Shown here piece by piece: positions 36,285-44,625 of a DNA stretch of 64,000 bases. Position 1 is the stretch's first letter. Each line of letters begins with the position of its first letter. The stretch is from positions 1-64,000 of the forward strand of contig NZ_FNCI01000003.1 in NCBI RefSeq assembly GCF_900100755.1, in the 5' to 3' direction. Both the position numbers and the translations under genes were made by a program. Below the pieces are notes generated by a model. That model saw nothing but the letters and a program-made list of their open reading frames with translations. It did no database searches and was not told where the DNA came from. The DNA is from Onishia taeanensis (lineage in GTDB: Bacteria; Pseudomonadota; Gammaproteobacteria; Pseudomonadales; Halomonadaceae).

Positions 36285-36300
36285 AAAATATCTATATTTT
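36285..36300. promoter_or_regulatory. Palindromic candidate operator in gntR-lhgO intergenic region
   Basis: AAAATAT-CT-ATATTTT is a perfect 7+2+7 palindrome in the 293-bp divergent region, 101 bp from the GntR start and about 178 bp from the lhgO start. Its right 12 bases (TATCTATATTTT) recur upstream of the TRAP operon. The AT-rich sequence could also serve as an UP element. Confidence 0.5.
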
Positions 36301-36477
36301 TATATGCGGTTGTTGTTATCCCTCTGGTCCTGGATCAAATATTGGCCAAGAAGGCATTGTGCAGGACCTGAGCGGCTTGAGAATTGAGGCCCGTTTTTGA
36401 GCCGTCTTAGCACTAAACATGGTCTGACGATTGGTTGCCGGGAGCAGCACGCCATTCCCAACTACGAGGAAGTGCCG

Positions 36478-37680
36478 GTGTACGATTTCATCATTCTGGG
36501 CGGTGGTATTCTGGGCATGTCCACCGCCATGCAGCTGGCCAAGGCCTATCCGGGGCGCCGGTTGTTACTGGTCGAGAAAGAAGCCGGGGCCGCTCGACAC
36601 CAGACTGGCCACAACAGTGGCGTTATCCATGCCGGCGTTTATTACACGCCTGGCAGTCTGAAGGCGCGTTTTTGCTTCCGGGGTAATCGGGCCACCAAGG
36701 CGTTTTGCGACACCCACGGCATACGCTATGACGAATGCGGCAAGCTGCTGGTCGCCACCAATGCGCTGGAAATGGAGCGCATGAGGGCGCTATGGGAGCG
36801 TACCGCTGCCAACGGCCTTGAACGAGAGTGGCTCGAGGCGGATGCGTTACGGGAGCGCGAGCCCAGTATCACCGGTATTGGCGGCATTTTCGTGCCATCG
36901 AGCGGGATAGTGGACTACGGCGAAGTGACCAGAGCCATGGCCGGCGAGTTCGAGCGGCTGGGCGGCGAAATTCGTTATTCCACCGAGGTGATCGGCGTTC
37001 AAGAGCGTTCTCGGGAGGTGGTCGTTGAAACGCCCCAGGGGGGTATCACTGGCAAGTTTCTGGTGACCTGCTCGGGGTTGATGGCGGACAGGGTAGTGCG
37101 GATGCTGGGCGAGACCCCAGGCTTCACGATCTGCCCATTCCGCGGCGAGTACTATCGACTGCCCGAAAAGCATAACCAGATCGTCAATCATCTGATCTAC
37201 CCCATCCCCGATCCGGCCATGCCGTTTCTGGGCGTACACCTGACTCGAATGATCGACGGCAGCGTCACGGTGGGGCCGAACGCCGTGCTGGCGCTCAAGC
37301 GTGAGGGGTATCGCAAGAGCGATGTCTCTTTGAGTGACATGGCCCGTATGTTCACCCACCCCGGCATTCTCAAGGTGCTCATGGCCAACCTGCGCCCGGG
37401 GTTGATCGAAATGAAGAATTCTCTTTATAAGCAGGGCTATCTGGAGGAGATACGCAAGTATTGTCCGAATCTGACCGTGGATGACCTTGAGCCTTACCCG
37501 GCAGGCGTGCGGGCACAGGCGGTGTCCCGAGAGGGCAAGCTGGTCGACGACTTCCTGTTCGTTGACACCCGGCGCACGGTCAACGTCTGCAACGCGCCTT
37601 CGCCGGCGGCGACGTCTGCACTTCCTATCGGCGAGTACATCGTCGGTCGAGTCAAGGAGCGCCTGGCGGATATGTGCTGA
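36478..37680 (+). CDS. lhgO: L-2-hydroxyglutarate dehydrogenase (FAD-dependent, LhgO)
   Basis: I prefer GTG 36478 (VYDFIILGGG after GAGGAAG), giving 400 residues like E. coli LhgO (422); a TTG 81 bases upstream leaves an unneeded extension. The FAD-binding GGGILGMSTA and VEKE...RHQTGHNSGVIHAGVYY are family hallmarks, and the C-terminal GVRAQAVSREGKLVDDFLF fits. The enzyme oxidises L-2-hydroxyglutarate to 2-oxoglutarate and passes electrons to the membrane quinone pool. No glutarate hydroxylase (CsiD/GlaH) or gabDT gene is adjacent. The divergent GntR gene is the likely regulator. Confidence 0.9.
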   Translation: MYDFIILGGGILGMSTAMQLAKAYPGRRLLLVEKEAGAARHQTGHNSGVIHAGVYYTPGSLKARFCFRGNRATKAFCDTHGIRYDECGKLLVATNALEMERMRALWERTAANGLEREWLEADALREREPSITGIGGIFVPSSGIVDYGEVTRAMAGEFERLGGEIRYSTEVIGVQERSREVVVETPQGGITGKFLVTCSGLMADRVVRMLGETPGFTICPFRGEYYRLPEKHNQIVNHLIYPIPDPAMPFLGVHLTRMIDGSVTVGPNAVLALKREGYRKSDVSLSDMARMFTHPGILKVLMANLRPGLIEMKNSLYKQGYLEEIRKYCPNLTVDDLEPYPAGVRAQAVSREGKLVDDFLFVDTRRTVNVCNAPSPAATSALPIGEYIVGRVKERLADMC

Positions 37681-37710
37681 GCCGGGCTGCGTGCCGGAAG
37701 GGTGAGACGT

Positions 37711-39423
37711 TCATTCCTTGCGCTGGCGTAGCTCGCACCAGGCCGCATAGGTGCTGAGAAAGACCCGGCCGCTAAGGTTGTCCAGTAGATCGCTCTGCTT
37801 GAGCTTGTCCATCACCGGCCCTTTGACTTCGGCCAGGTGCAGGGTGACCTCGGAGTCTTTGAGTCGCTCATTGATGGCGTCCAGGCTCTCGAGCGCCGAG
37901 GCATCGATCAGGTTGACCGCCGAACAGATCAGGACGACATGCTCGACCTCGGGCCGGTTGGCAATCAGGGCGTAGACGGTATCTTCCAAATAGCGTGCAT
38001 TGGCGAAGTAGAGGCTCTCATCGATGCGCAGCAGCGCGACATGGCTATCGCTTTCGACGTCATGGCGGGTGATGTTGCGGAAATGCTCGGTGCCCGGGAC
38101 GCGCCCGACCAGAGCGCTGTGGGGGCGGCTAGTGCGATACAGGAAGAGGCCAATCGACAGCACTACTCCGGCGATGATACCCGCCTCAACGCCTTCAATC
38201 AGAGTCAACAGGATGGTGGCTGCCATGGCGGAAAAGTCGCTGCGTGAATAACGCCACGTCTGGCGGATCATCTTCACGTCGACCAGGGTCAGGATCGATA
38301 CCGTGATGGTGGCGGCCAGGGTGGCGACCGGCAGGTGGTAAAGCAGCGGGGTCAATGCCACGGTCACCAGGGCAATGCCGATAGCGGCAATGGTGCCGGC
38401 GGCAGGGGTCTGGGCGCCGGCATCGAAGTTGATCACGGTACGAGATAGCCCGCCGGTGACCGGCATGCCCGCAGACACTGCAGCGGCGATATTGGCCGTG
38501 CCCAGCCCAATTAGCTCCTGATTGGGCGAAATACGCTGGCGGCGCTTGGCAGCCAGCATCTGGCCCATGGACACCGATTCAACGAACCCCACTACGCTCA
38601 GCAGCAGAGCGGGTATCAGCAGTTGATGCCACAGGGAAAGATCGAAAGCCGGCAGCGTTAGAGGGGGTAAGCCACGGGGAATATCGCCGACCACGGCGAC
38701 GCCCTGGCTGGCGAGATCGAAGTGCCAGGTCACCAGCGTGGTCACTATCACGGCAAACACCGGCCCTGCCTTTGCCAACAGGTCGGCGGCTCCTGCGGGG
38801 AGGCCTATCGCGCGCAGGCCTTGGCGACCGCGGCGGCGTATCAGGACTAGGAAGGCGAGGCTACCGGCGCCGACGGCAAGGGTTGCGGCATGTGTATCGG
38901 TCAGGCCGGTGATCAGGTTCGGCAACAGCTCGGCGGCGGTAAAGCCTCGCGCCGAAATGCCCAGCAGGTTGGCGACCTGACTGGTCGCAATCAATAACCC
39001 TGATGCCGTAAGGAAGCCGGAAATCACCGGGTGGCTGAGGAAATTGGCGAAGAAGCCGAGCTTGAGAATACCCATCAGCGTAAGCATCAGCCCCGAAAGC
39101 AGGGCCAGGACCATGGCCGCCTGCAGGTATTCCGCGCTGCCGACTATCGCCACAGGCGCCAGTGCAGCCCCCGTCATCAGCGCAAGAATCGCCACCGGCC
39201 CCACCGCCAGCGTGCGGCTGGTCCCGAACAGCGTATAGGCCAGTAGCGGCAGTATGCTGGCATAAAGCCCGACCACTGGGGGGAGCCCAGCGATGAGTGC
39301 ATAGGCTAGCGACTGGGGAATGACCATGATGCTGACGATGACGCCGGCTATCATATCGGCCGCAAACAGGCGGCTAGTGTAGTGAGGAAGCCAGGTCAGG
39401 ATGGGCAGGTAGCGCTTCAACAT
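37711..39423 (-). CDS. SulP family anion permease with STAS domain
   Basis: 570 residues. About 10-12 TM helices include the SulP signature region AADMIAGVIVSIMVIPQSLAY (split across 21-41) and GLPPVVGLYASILPLLAYTLFGTSR. A cytoplasmic STAS domain occupies about 440-550 (ALLRIDESLYFANA...VVLICSAVNLIDASALESL). These transport sulfate, bicarbonate or dicarboxylates; the substrate is not determinable. It starts 5 bp after the rarD stop, so the two are co-transcribed. Confidence 0.9.
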   Translation of the reverse strand: MLKRYLPILTWLPHYTSRLFAADMIAGVIVSIMVIPQSLAYALIAGLPPVVGLYASILPLLAYTLFGTSRTLAVGPVAILALMTGAALAPVAIVGSAEYLQAAMVLALLSGLMLTLMGILKLGFFANFLSHPVISGFLTASGLLIATSQVANLLGISARGFTAAELLPNLITGLTDTHAATLAVGAGSLAFLVLIRRRGRQGLRAIGLPAGAADLLAKAGPVFAVIVTTLVTWHFDLASQGVAVVGDIPRGLPPLTLPAFDLSLWHQLLIPALLLSVVGFVESVSMGQMLAAKRRQRISPNQELIGLGTANIAAAVSAGMPVTGGLSRTVINFDAGAQTPAAGTIAAIGIALVTVALTPLLYHLPVATLAATITVSILTLVDVKMIRQTWRYSRSDFSAMAATILLTLIEGVEAGIIAGVVLSIGLFLYRTSRPHSALVGRVPGTEHFRNITRHDVESDSHVALLRIDESLYFANARYLEDTVYALIANRPEVEHVVLICSAVNLIDASALESLDAINERLKDSEVTLHLAEVKGPVMDKLKQSDLLDNLSGRVFLSTYAAWCELRQRKE

Positions 39424-39428
39424 GGGCT

Positions 39429-40358
39429 CTACTTTTGGCCAGCAGCGGCGTGAACCGAGCGGTTACGAGACGACCAGGCCGACCATGAATAAAGCGCAAG
39501 GCCCAGCCAGATTATCAAGAAGCTCACCAGTTGCAGCGGCGCCAGAGGTTCATGGAACACTAGCAGGGCGATACCAAACTGGATGCTCGGGTTGATGTAC
39601 ATCAGAAAGCCGAGTGTGGCCAGACGCAGTCGTCGGGCTGCCCCGGCAAACGCCAGTAGCGGCAGGGCGGTAATCACCCCACTGGTGATCAACAGGGCCG
39701 TCTTGGCTGGGCTTTCCAGAAAGTGTCCGTTGCCCTGGGCGCCTAGCCAAGCGACGGCGACCAGGGCCAGTGGGAAGAGCAACAGCGTCTCGACGAATAG
39801 GCCCGATAGGCCATCCAGAGGCACCTGTTTGCGTAACAGGCCATAGGTGCCAAAGGAAAAGGCCAGCGCCAGAGTGATCCAGGGCAGCTCTCCCAGGCCC
39901 AGCAACTGGATAGCGATGGCAACACCGGCGAGAATGACCGCCACGCCCTGCAAGCGGTGCATGCGCTCGCGCAGCACCAGCATCCCTAGGGCCACATTGA
40001 CCAGCGGTGTCAAGAAGTAGCCAAGGCTTGCCTGCAGTACCTGGCGGCTTTCCACGGCATAGATATAGATACCCCAGTTGGCGCCGATCAACACCGCGCA
40101 GGCAAGCACGCGTCCGAGCCGCTTGGGCTGCTTGAGAGCGCCAATCACCGGTGACCAGCGGCTCAGCGCGCTGACCACGATGACCAGGAACAGGCATGAC
40201 CAGAGCACGCGGTGTAGCAGGATCTCGAAGGCCGGCACGCCATCGAGCAGCGCAAAGAACAGCGGAAAACAGCCCCACATCACATAGGCGCCTAAGCCAA
40301 ACGTGACCCCCTTGGTGGCCTCTGGATCCCGGGGTAAGGAAGTCGTCGTTTGTCCCAT
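39429..40358 (-). CDS. rarD: EamA-family transporter RarD
   Basis: 309 residues from ATG 40358 (AGGGACG upstream); the in-frame ATG at 40391 is less likely. Ten TM helices form two EamA repeats. RarD-typical stretches are GLGAYVMWGCFPLFFALL, LIGANWGIYIYAVESRQVLQASLGYFLTPLVNV and GFLMYINPSIQFGIALLVF (shown here in part). It is named for chloramphenicol-sensitivity phenotypes in other bacteria; the substrate is unknown. It precedes the SulP gene in one operon. Confidence 0.88.
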   Translation of the reverse strand: MGQTTTSLPRDPEATKGVTFGLGAYVMWGCFPLFFALLDGVPAFEILLHRVLWSCLFLVIVVSALSRWSPVIGALKQPKRLGRVLACAVLIGANWGIYIYAVESRQVLQASLGYFLTPLVNVALGMLVLRERMHRLQGVAVILAGVAIAIQLLGLGELPWITLALAFSFGTYGLLRKQVPLDGLSGLFVETLLLFPLALVAVAWLGAQGNGHFLESPAKTALLITSGVITALPLLAFAGAARRLRLATLGFLMYINPSIQFGIALLVFHEPLAPLQLVSFLIIWLGLALYSWSAWSSRNRSVHAAAGQK

Positions 40359-40537
40359 TGCTGCGTCCCTGCCTCGCCTCGGAAAAGTCATAAACTAGCA
40401 CAACGCTTGAATCAGCCCCAGCCGATGTTAGTGGAGTAGGGCCGGCCTCGCTCTGTCATCGGCAGTCGCACGACGACACGAGGCGGTCGAGACCGTTACG
40501 ATAGGGAGAGACTGGCTTGATTAACGGAGGGCATGTC

Positions 40538-41341
40538 ATGAGCGATTTGAGAACCACTCTGGTGCAGTGCGACCTGCGCTGGGAAGATCCGGATGCCAAC
40601 TGTGAGATGCTCGAAGAACTGCTGGGCAACCTAGGGGCGGCCGAGACGGATCTGATCGTGCTGCCCGAGATGTTCGCCACCGGTTTCACCATGAACTCTC
40701 GGGAAATGGCCGAGCCCATGGCCCAGAGCAGCACCGTCGCCTGGCTCAGGCAGCAGGCAGAGTCCCGTGGCTGTGTGGTGACAGGCAGCGTTGCCATCGA
40801 GGATAACGGCAGCTGTTACAATCGCCTGATATGGGCGCGGCCCGACGGTAGCATTACCCATTATGACAAGCGCCACCTGTTTCGCATGGCCGGAGAGCAT
40901 GAGCGCTATGGCGCCGGTGACCAGCGAGTGATTGTCGAACTCAAAGGCTTCCGTCTGCTGCTTTCCGTCTGCTATGACCTGCGTTTCCCGGTGTGGATGC
41001 GTCAGCATCCAGGCCAAGAGGAGCATTTCGAGTACGATGTACTGCTTTGCGTCGCCAATTGGCCGGCGCCACGTCGCCAACCATGGCGGACGCTCCTGGC
41101 AGCCCGAGCGATCGAGAATCTTGCTTACGTGATCGGCGTCAATCGGGTGGGCGAAGATGCCAAGGGCCTTGCCTATGCCGGTGATTCCATGCTGCTGGAC
41201 TTCAAGGGCGAGCCCATCGTCGACCGCCCCCGTGATCAGGCCTTTCTGCACACCGTGACCCTCGAGCGACAGCTGCTCGAAGATTTCCGCGACAAGTTTC
41301 CCGCCTGGCGGGATGCCGATGATTTTGAGGTTTCTCTTTAA
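40538..41341 (+). CDS. yafV: Nitrilase-family omega-amidase (YafV-like)
   Basis: 267 residues from ATG 40538, 7 bases after GGAGG. The catalytic triad is E44 in LPEMFATGF, K111 in YDKRHLF and C145 in SVCYDLRFP. The HERYGAGDQ loop is typical of YafV/Nit2-like omega-amidases, which hydrolyse 2-oxoglutaramate or 2-oxosuccinamate in glutamine and methionine salvage. Cytoplasmic. Its stop overlaps the rsuA start (TAATG), so the two are coupled. Confidence 0.88.
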   Translation: MSDLRTTLVQCDLRWEDPDANCEMLEELLGNLGAAETDLIVLPEMFATGFTMNSREMAEPMAQSSTVAWLRQQAESRGCVVTGSVAIEDNGSCYNRLIWARPDGSITHYDKRHLFRMAGEHERYGAGDQRVIVELKGFRLLLSVCYDLRFPVWMRQHPGQEEHFEYDVLLCVANWPAPRRQPWRTLLAARAIENLAYVIGVNRVGEDAKGLAYAGDSMLLDFKGEPIVDRPRDQAFLHTVTLERQLLEDFRDKFPAWRDADDFEVSL

Positions 41342-42042
41342 TGCGTTTGGACAAGTTTCTCAGCGATACGACCGATCTGACCCGCAGCTTGGCCAAGAAG
41401 GCCATGCATCGCGAGGAGGTCATGGTCGATGGTGTCGTCGTCAAGAATCCGGCGACCCAGGTCGGTACGGATAGCAAGGTAAGCTGGTTAGGACAGACGC
41501 TGGCGCTGGTGGGAACGCGCTATGTAATGCTGCACAAGCCCGCCGGCGTCGAGTGCAGTGCGCGTCGCGGTCTTTACCCACTGGCGCATGAGCTCATCGA
41601 TCTGCCCAAGGCGGAGCGGATGAATACGGTGGGACGCCTGGACGTCGATACCACCGGTTTGGTGCTGATGACAGACGATGGTCAATGGTCTCACCGCATT
41701 ACATCGCCGAAACGGCGCTGCGAGAAGGTCTATGAGGTGACCCTTGCCGAGTCGCTCCAAGGTGAAGAGGCCCAGCAGGCGGTAGAGGCCTTTCAGGAGG
41801 GGGTGCTGCTTGATGGCGAGGAACAGCCGACCAAGCCGGCCAAGCTCGAGATGCTTGGCCCACAAAAGGCCAGGCTGGTGCTGATCGAAGGCAAGTATCA
41901 CCAGGTCAAACGCATGTTTGCTGCCATCGGTCATCATGTCACGGCGCTACATCGTGCCTCGATTGGCCCAATCGAGTTGGATGTGGCCTTGGCACCCGGT
42001 GAGTGGCGCCATCTTAGCGAGGAAGAAATCGCCGCTTTTTAA
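41341..42042 (+). CDS. rsuA: 16S rRNA pseudouridine-516 synthase RsuA
   Basis: 233 residues. An N-terminal S4 RNA-binding domain (1-57, MRLDKFLSDTTDLTRSLA) is followed by the RluB/E/F/RsuA catalytic motif GRLDVDTTGLVLM with the nucleophile D101. HKPAGVECS and the C-terminal KYHQVKRMFAAIGHHVTALHR are family marks. Length equals E. coli RsuA (231). It modifies U516 of 16S rRNA. The start shares its A with the stop of the upstream amidase gene. Confidence 0.92.
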   Translation: MRLDKFLSDTTDLTRSLAKKAMHREEVMVDGVVVKNPATQVGTDSKVSWLGQTLALVGTRYVMLHKPAGVECSARRGLYPLAHELIDLPKAERMNTVGRLDVDTTGLVLMTDDGQWSHRITSPKRRCEKVYEVTLAESLQGEEAQQAVEAFQEGVLLDGEEQPTKPAKLEMLGPQKARLVLIEGKYHQVKRMFAAIGHHVTALHRASIGPIELDVALAPGEWRHLSEEEIAAF

Positions 42043-42210
42043 GGGCTTCTAGACCGAGCAAGTATACCGTTATTTTGAGTGATGTGATGGCGTGTGTTGG
42101 CCTGAACTGAGTGCGCGTGATAGAGAGCAGGACTTAGCTGTCAGGTCTGGGATGTAGGTCTGGGTGAACAAGCTTAGAGAAAGCCCAGGAAACCACTCGG
42201 TCTCGATAGG

Positions 42211-42798
42211 TCAAAAACGGAAAACCAGCGAGGCGGTGGCCATGGTCAGGTGCTCGAGGTCATCGGAGTCGATGACTTCATATTCCAGTTGGCCCACCAA
42301 GGAACGATATAGCCGCATGTTGGCGCCCATGCCGTAGATAGGCGCGGTACCCCCCATTGACCCTGATGACTCGGGGGCGTTGGTGCTGCCGCGCCATTCG
42401 GCGAGCCCTGACTTGGCAAAGACGCCTACACGCCCCATTTTCACACCGGCCAGCAGGCTGCCGTTCATGCTGGTGGTATCGAGAAGGGTGGGGGAGCCAT
42501 CGAGTGACACTGAAACATTATTGCTTTCGAAATAGGCAAGTTCGGCGCCGAATTCGAGGTGTGGAAGGCGAGAGAAGAAATAGCCTGCCATGACGCGAAA
42601 GCCGGTGGTATCGCCGTTGGCGCTGTTCACTGGTTTTCCGCCAATGGTCAGGCCGTTGTCCAGGACAATGCCGCCGCTTTCGGTGTCAGCGTAGATCGAG
42701 CCGTTATCAGCATTGGCGGCCAGTGCCGAGCAACTCGCGCCCAGAAGACAGAGCAACGTCAAAGGGATCAGACCGCGGCTCAACGTTGGGGGCGTCAT
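42211..42798 (-). CDS. Outer-membrane beta-barrel protein (OmpA/OprF N-terminal-like)
   Basis: 195 residues. Signal peptide to SALA-ANAD; an internal Cys is not in a good lipobox. The mature part has alternating hydrophobic strands and a C-terminal TASLVFRF ending in Phe, the usual BAM recognition signal. FRVMAGYFFSRLPHLEFGAELAYF (in part) and VGVFAKSGLAEW resemble porin-like OmpA-fold barrels of 8 strands. Specific role unknown. Monocistronic, convergent with rsuA. Confidence 0.78.
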   Translation of the reverse strand: MTPPTLSRGLIPLTLLCLLGASCSALAANADNGSIYADTESGGIVLDNGLTIGGKPVNSANGDTTGFRVMAGYFFSRLPHLEFGAELAYFESNNVSVSLDGSPTLLDTTSMNGSLLAGVKMGRVGVFAKSGLAEWRGSTNAPESSGSMGGTAPIYGMGANMRLYRSLVGQLEYEVIDSDDLEHLTMATASLVFRF

Positions 42799-42877
42799 GT
42801 GATGTTCGCCTGTACGTGGATTCCGGTGAAGTCACCCATTCACCGGCTTAAAGCTTAGTGCTCGGCACCAGGTTTAT

Positions 42878-43336
42878 CTACTTTTTGTCGTCCACTGGCT
42901 TGCTGTTGCTGGTTTTTCCCTTGAATTTGCTGCGCAGGGTGAACAGCAGCGACTTGAAGGCCTGGGTCAATACGAAGACAACCCAGGCGGCCGTTGCAAG
43001 GATGTTGACCATCAGCATCTTCTGGCTGCCGCTTAGCGGGGTTGCCAGGAGCCCCTCCACTACCACCGCAAAGAACAGCGCCATCAGCAAGGGCAGGGCA
43101 AAAAGGTGCATCTGCATCTCTGTGCGCCGGCGGCGAACCCGGAAGCGTCGCAGGGTGATCCGCATCGGGCGGTGTCCCCAACTGACCACCAGGATGGTCG
43201 CGACCATTGTCAGCGCCGCGACCGTTGGCATCGCCGAGCCATCCCATATCGAGAAACTGACCGACCAGGCCAGGGCCAGCCACATGGCGCCCTCCAGGGC
43301 GGCAATGATATCGGCTGACTGGCGAACCCTTGGCAT
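42878..43336 (-). CDS. Hypothetical membrane protein
   Basis: 152 residues from ATG 43336, preceded by AGGGAGAAAC; an upstream in-frame start at 43522 would add 62 unlikely residues. Four hydrophobic segments (about 10-30, 33-52, 78-98, 105-128) are separated by a strongly basic loop (RRFRVRRRRTEMQM); the C-terminus is Lys/Ser-rich and cytoplasmic. I recognise no family. It is divergent from pyrC. Confidence 0.7.
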   Translation of the reverse strand: MPRVRQSADIIAALEGAMWLALAWSVSFSIWDGSAMPTVAALTMVATILVVSWGHRPMRITLRRFRVRRRRTEMQMHLFALPLLMALFFAVVVEGLLATPLSGSQKMLMVNILATAAWVVFVLTQAFKSLLFTLRSKFKGKTSNSKPVDDKK

Positions 43337-43504
43337 GATGTTTCTCCCTGAATAAAGGCCACCATAATACGTAACCCGACGGGGCTTGTCGCAAGCCCTT
43401 ATCGCAAGTCTTGCTGTGCTTGAGGGTGGCTTCTTACTCAAGCCCCGTAGTTTGGAGGGTTGCTTGATGGCTCGCTCGGGGGCCACGCAGTGAAGTCGAA
43501 ACGT

Positions 43505-43510
43505 TATACT
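43505..43510 (+). promoter_or_regulatory. Candidate -10 box of pyrC
   Basis: TATACT lies 31 bp upstream of the pyrC GTG start. No convincing -35 is seen 16-18 bases upstream, so this is a weak call. Confidence 0.35.
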
Positions 43511-43541
43511 ATGCCCCGCCATCTACCACACAGGATCCGCC

Positions 43542-44582
43542 GTGAATCAGCTGACCATCACCACTCCCGACGATTGGCACCTTCACCTGCGCGATGGCGA
43601 GCCGCTAAAGGCGGTCTTGCCCTACAGCGCGCGCCAGTTTGGCCGGGCGATCATCATGCCCAACCTGACCCCGCCGGTCACGACCACCGAACAGGCACTG
43701 GCCTACCGTGAACGCATCCTGGCGGCGCTGCCTGAAGGGGCGAGCTTCGAGCCGCTGATGGTGCTCTATCTCACTGATAACACCCCGGCCGAGGAAATCG
43801 AGCGGGCCGTGGCCAGTGGCGTGGTCAAGGCGGTCAAGCTGTATCCCGCTGGTGCCACCACCAACTCATCCTCGGGGGTTACCGATGTCCGCCACTGCGA
43901 CGCGGCTATTGGGGCCATGGCGCGCCTTGGCCTTCCGCTGTTGGTGCACGGCGAGGTGACTTCGCCTGAGATCGATATCTTCGATCGCGAGGCCGTCTTC
44001 ATCGAGCAGGTCATGGCGCCGCTCCTCGAGCGCCATCCGAGCCTTAAGGTGGTGTTCGAGCACATCACCACCGCGGATGCGGTGAACTTCGTGCGTCAGG
44101 CTCCCGATAACGTCGCCGCTACCATCACCGCGCATCATCTGCTGTTCAACCGCAACCATATGCTGGTCGGCGGTATTCGCCCGCACTATTTCTGTCTGCC
44201 GGTGCTCAAGCGCGAGACCCATCGCGCCGCGCTGATCGAGGCGGCAACCTCCGGGTCTCCCAAGTTCTTTCTGGGGACGGATAGCGCGCCCCATGCCAGG
44301 GGGGCCAAGGAGTCCGCCTGTGGCTGTGCCGGCGCCTTCACCGCCCCCGCGGCGCTGGAGCTCTACGCGACCGCCTTCGAGCAGGCCAGTGCATTGGATA
44401 AGCTCGAGGGTTTTGCCAGCCATTTCGGTGCGGACTTCTATGGGCTGGCCCGCAACCAGGGCACGGTCACCCTGAAGCGTGAGGACTGGCAGCTGCCAGC
44501 TGCGCTTGACTATGTCGGCGATGAGGTGATCGTGCCGCTGATGGCGGGTGAGACGCTCGGTTGGAAACTGGCTGGCGCCTGA
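43542..44582 (+). CDS. pyrC: Dihydroorotase (PyrC, class II)
   Basis: 346 residues from GTG 43542, equal to E. coli PyrC length (348). Zinc ligands are in DWHLHLRDG; the carboxylated-lysine region is [14 protein letters not shown]; further metal/substrate positions are HGEV, FEHITT and LGTDSAPHA. It closes N-carbamoyl-aspartate to dihydroorotate, step three of pyrimidine synthesis. A helicase gene follows within 50 bp on the same strand. Confidence 0.96.
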   Translation: MNQLTITTPDDWHLHLRDGEPLKAVLPYSARQFGRAIIMPNLTPPVTTTEQALAYRERILAALPEGASFEPLMVLYLTDNTPAEEIERAVASGVVKAVKLYPAGATTNSSSGVTDVRHCDAAIGAMARLGLPLLVHGEVTSPEIDIFDREAVFIEQVMAPLLERHPSLKVVFEHITTADAVNFVRQAPDNVAATITAHHLLFNRNHMLVGGIRPHYFCLPVLKRETHRAALIEAATSGSPKFFLGTDSAPHARGAKESACGCAGAFTAPAALELYATAFEQASALDKLEGFASHFGADFYGLARNQGTVTLKREDWQLPAALDYVGDEVIVPLMAGETLGWKLAGA

Positions 44583-44625
44583 TCGACGCATGCCAGATCA
44601 ACGCCAGACCCATGACGACCGACTC

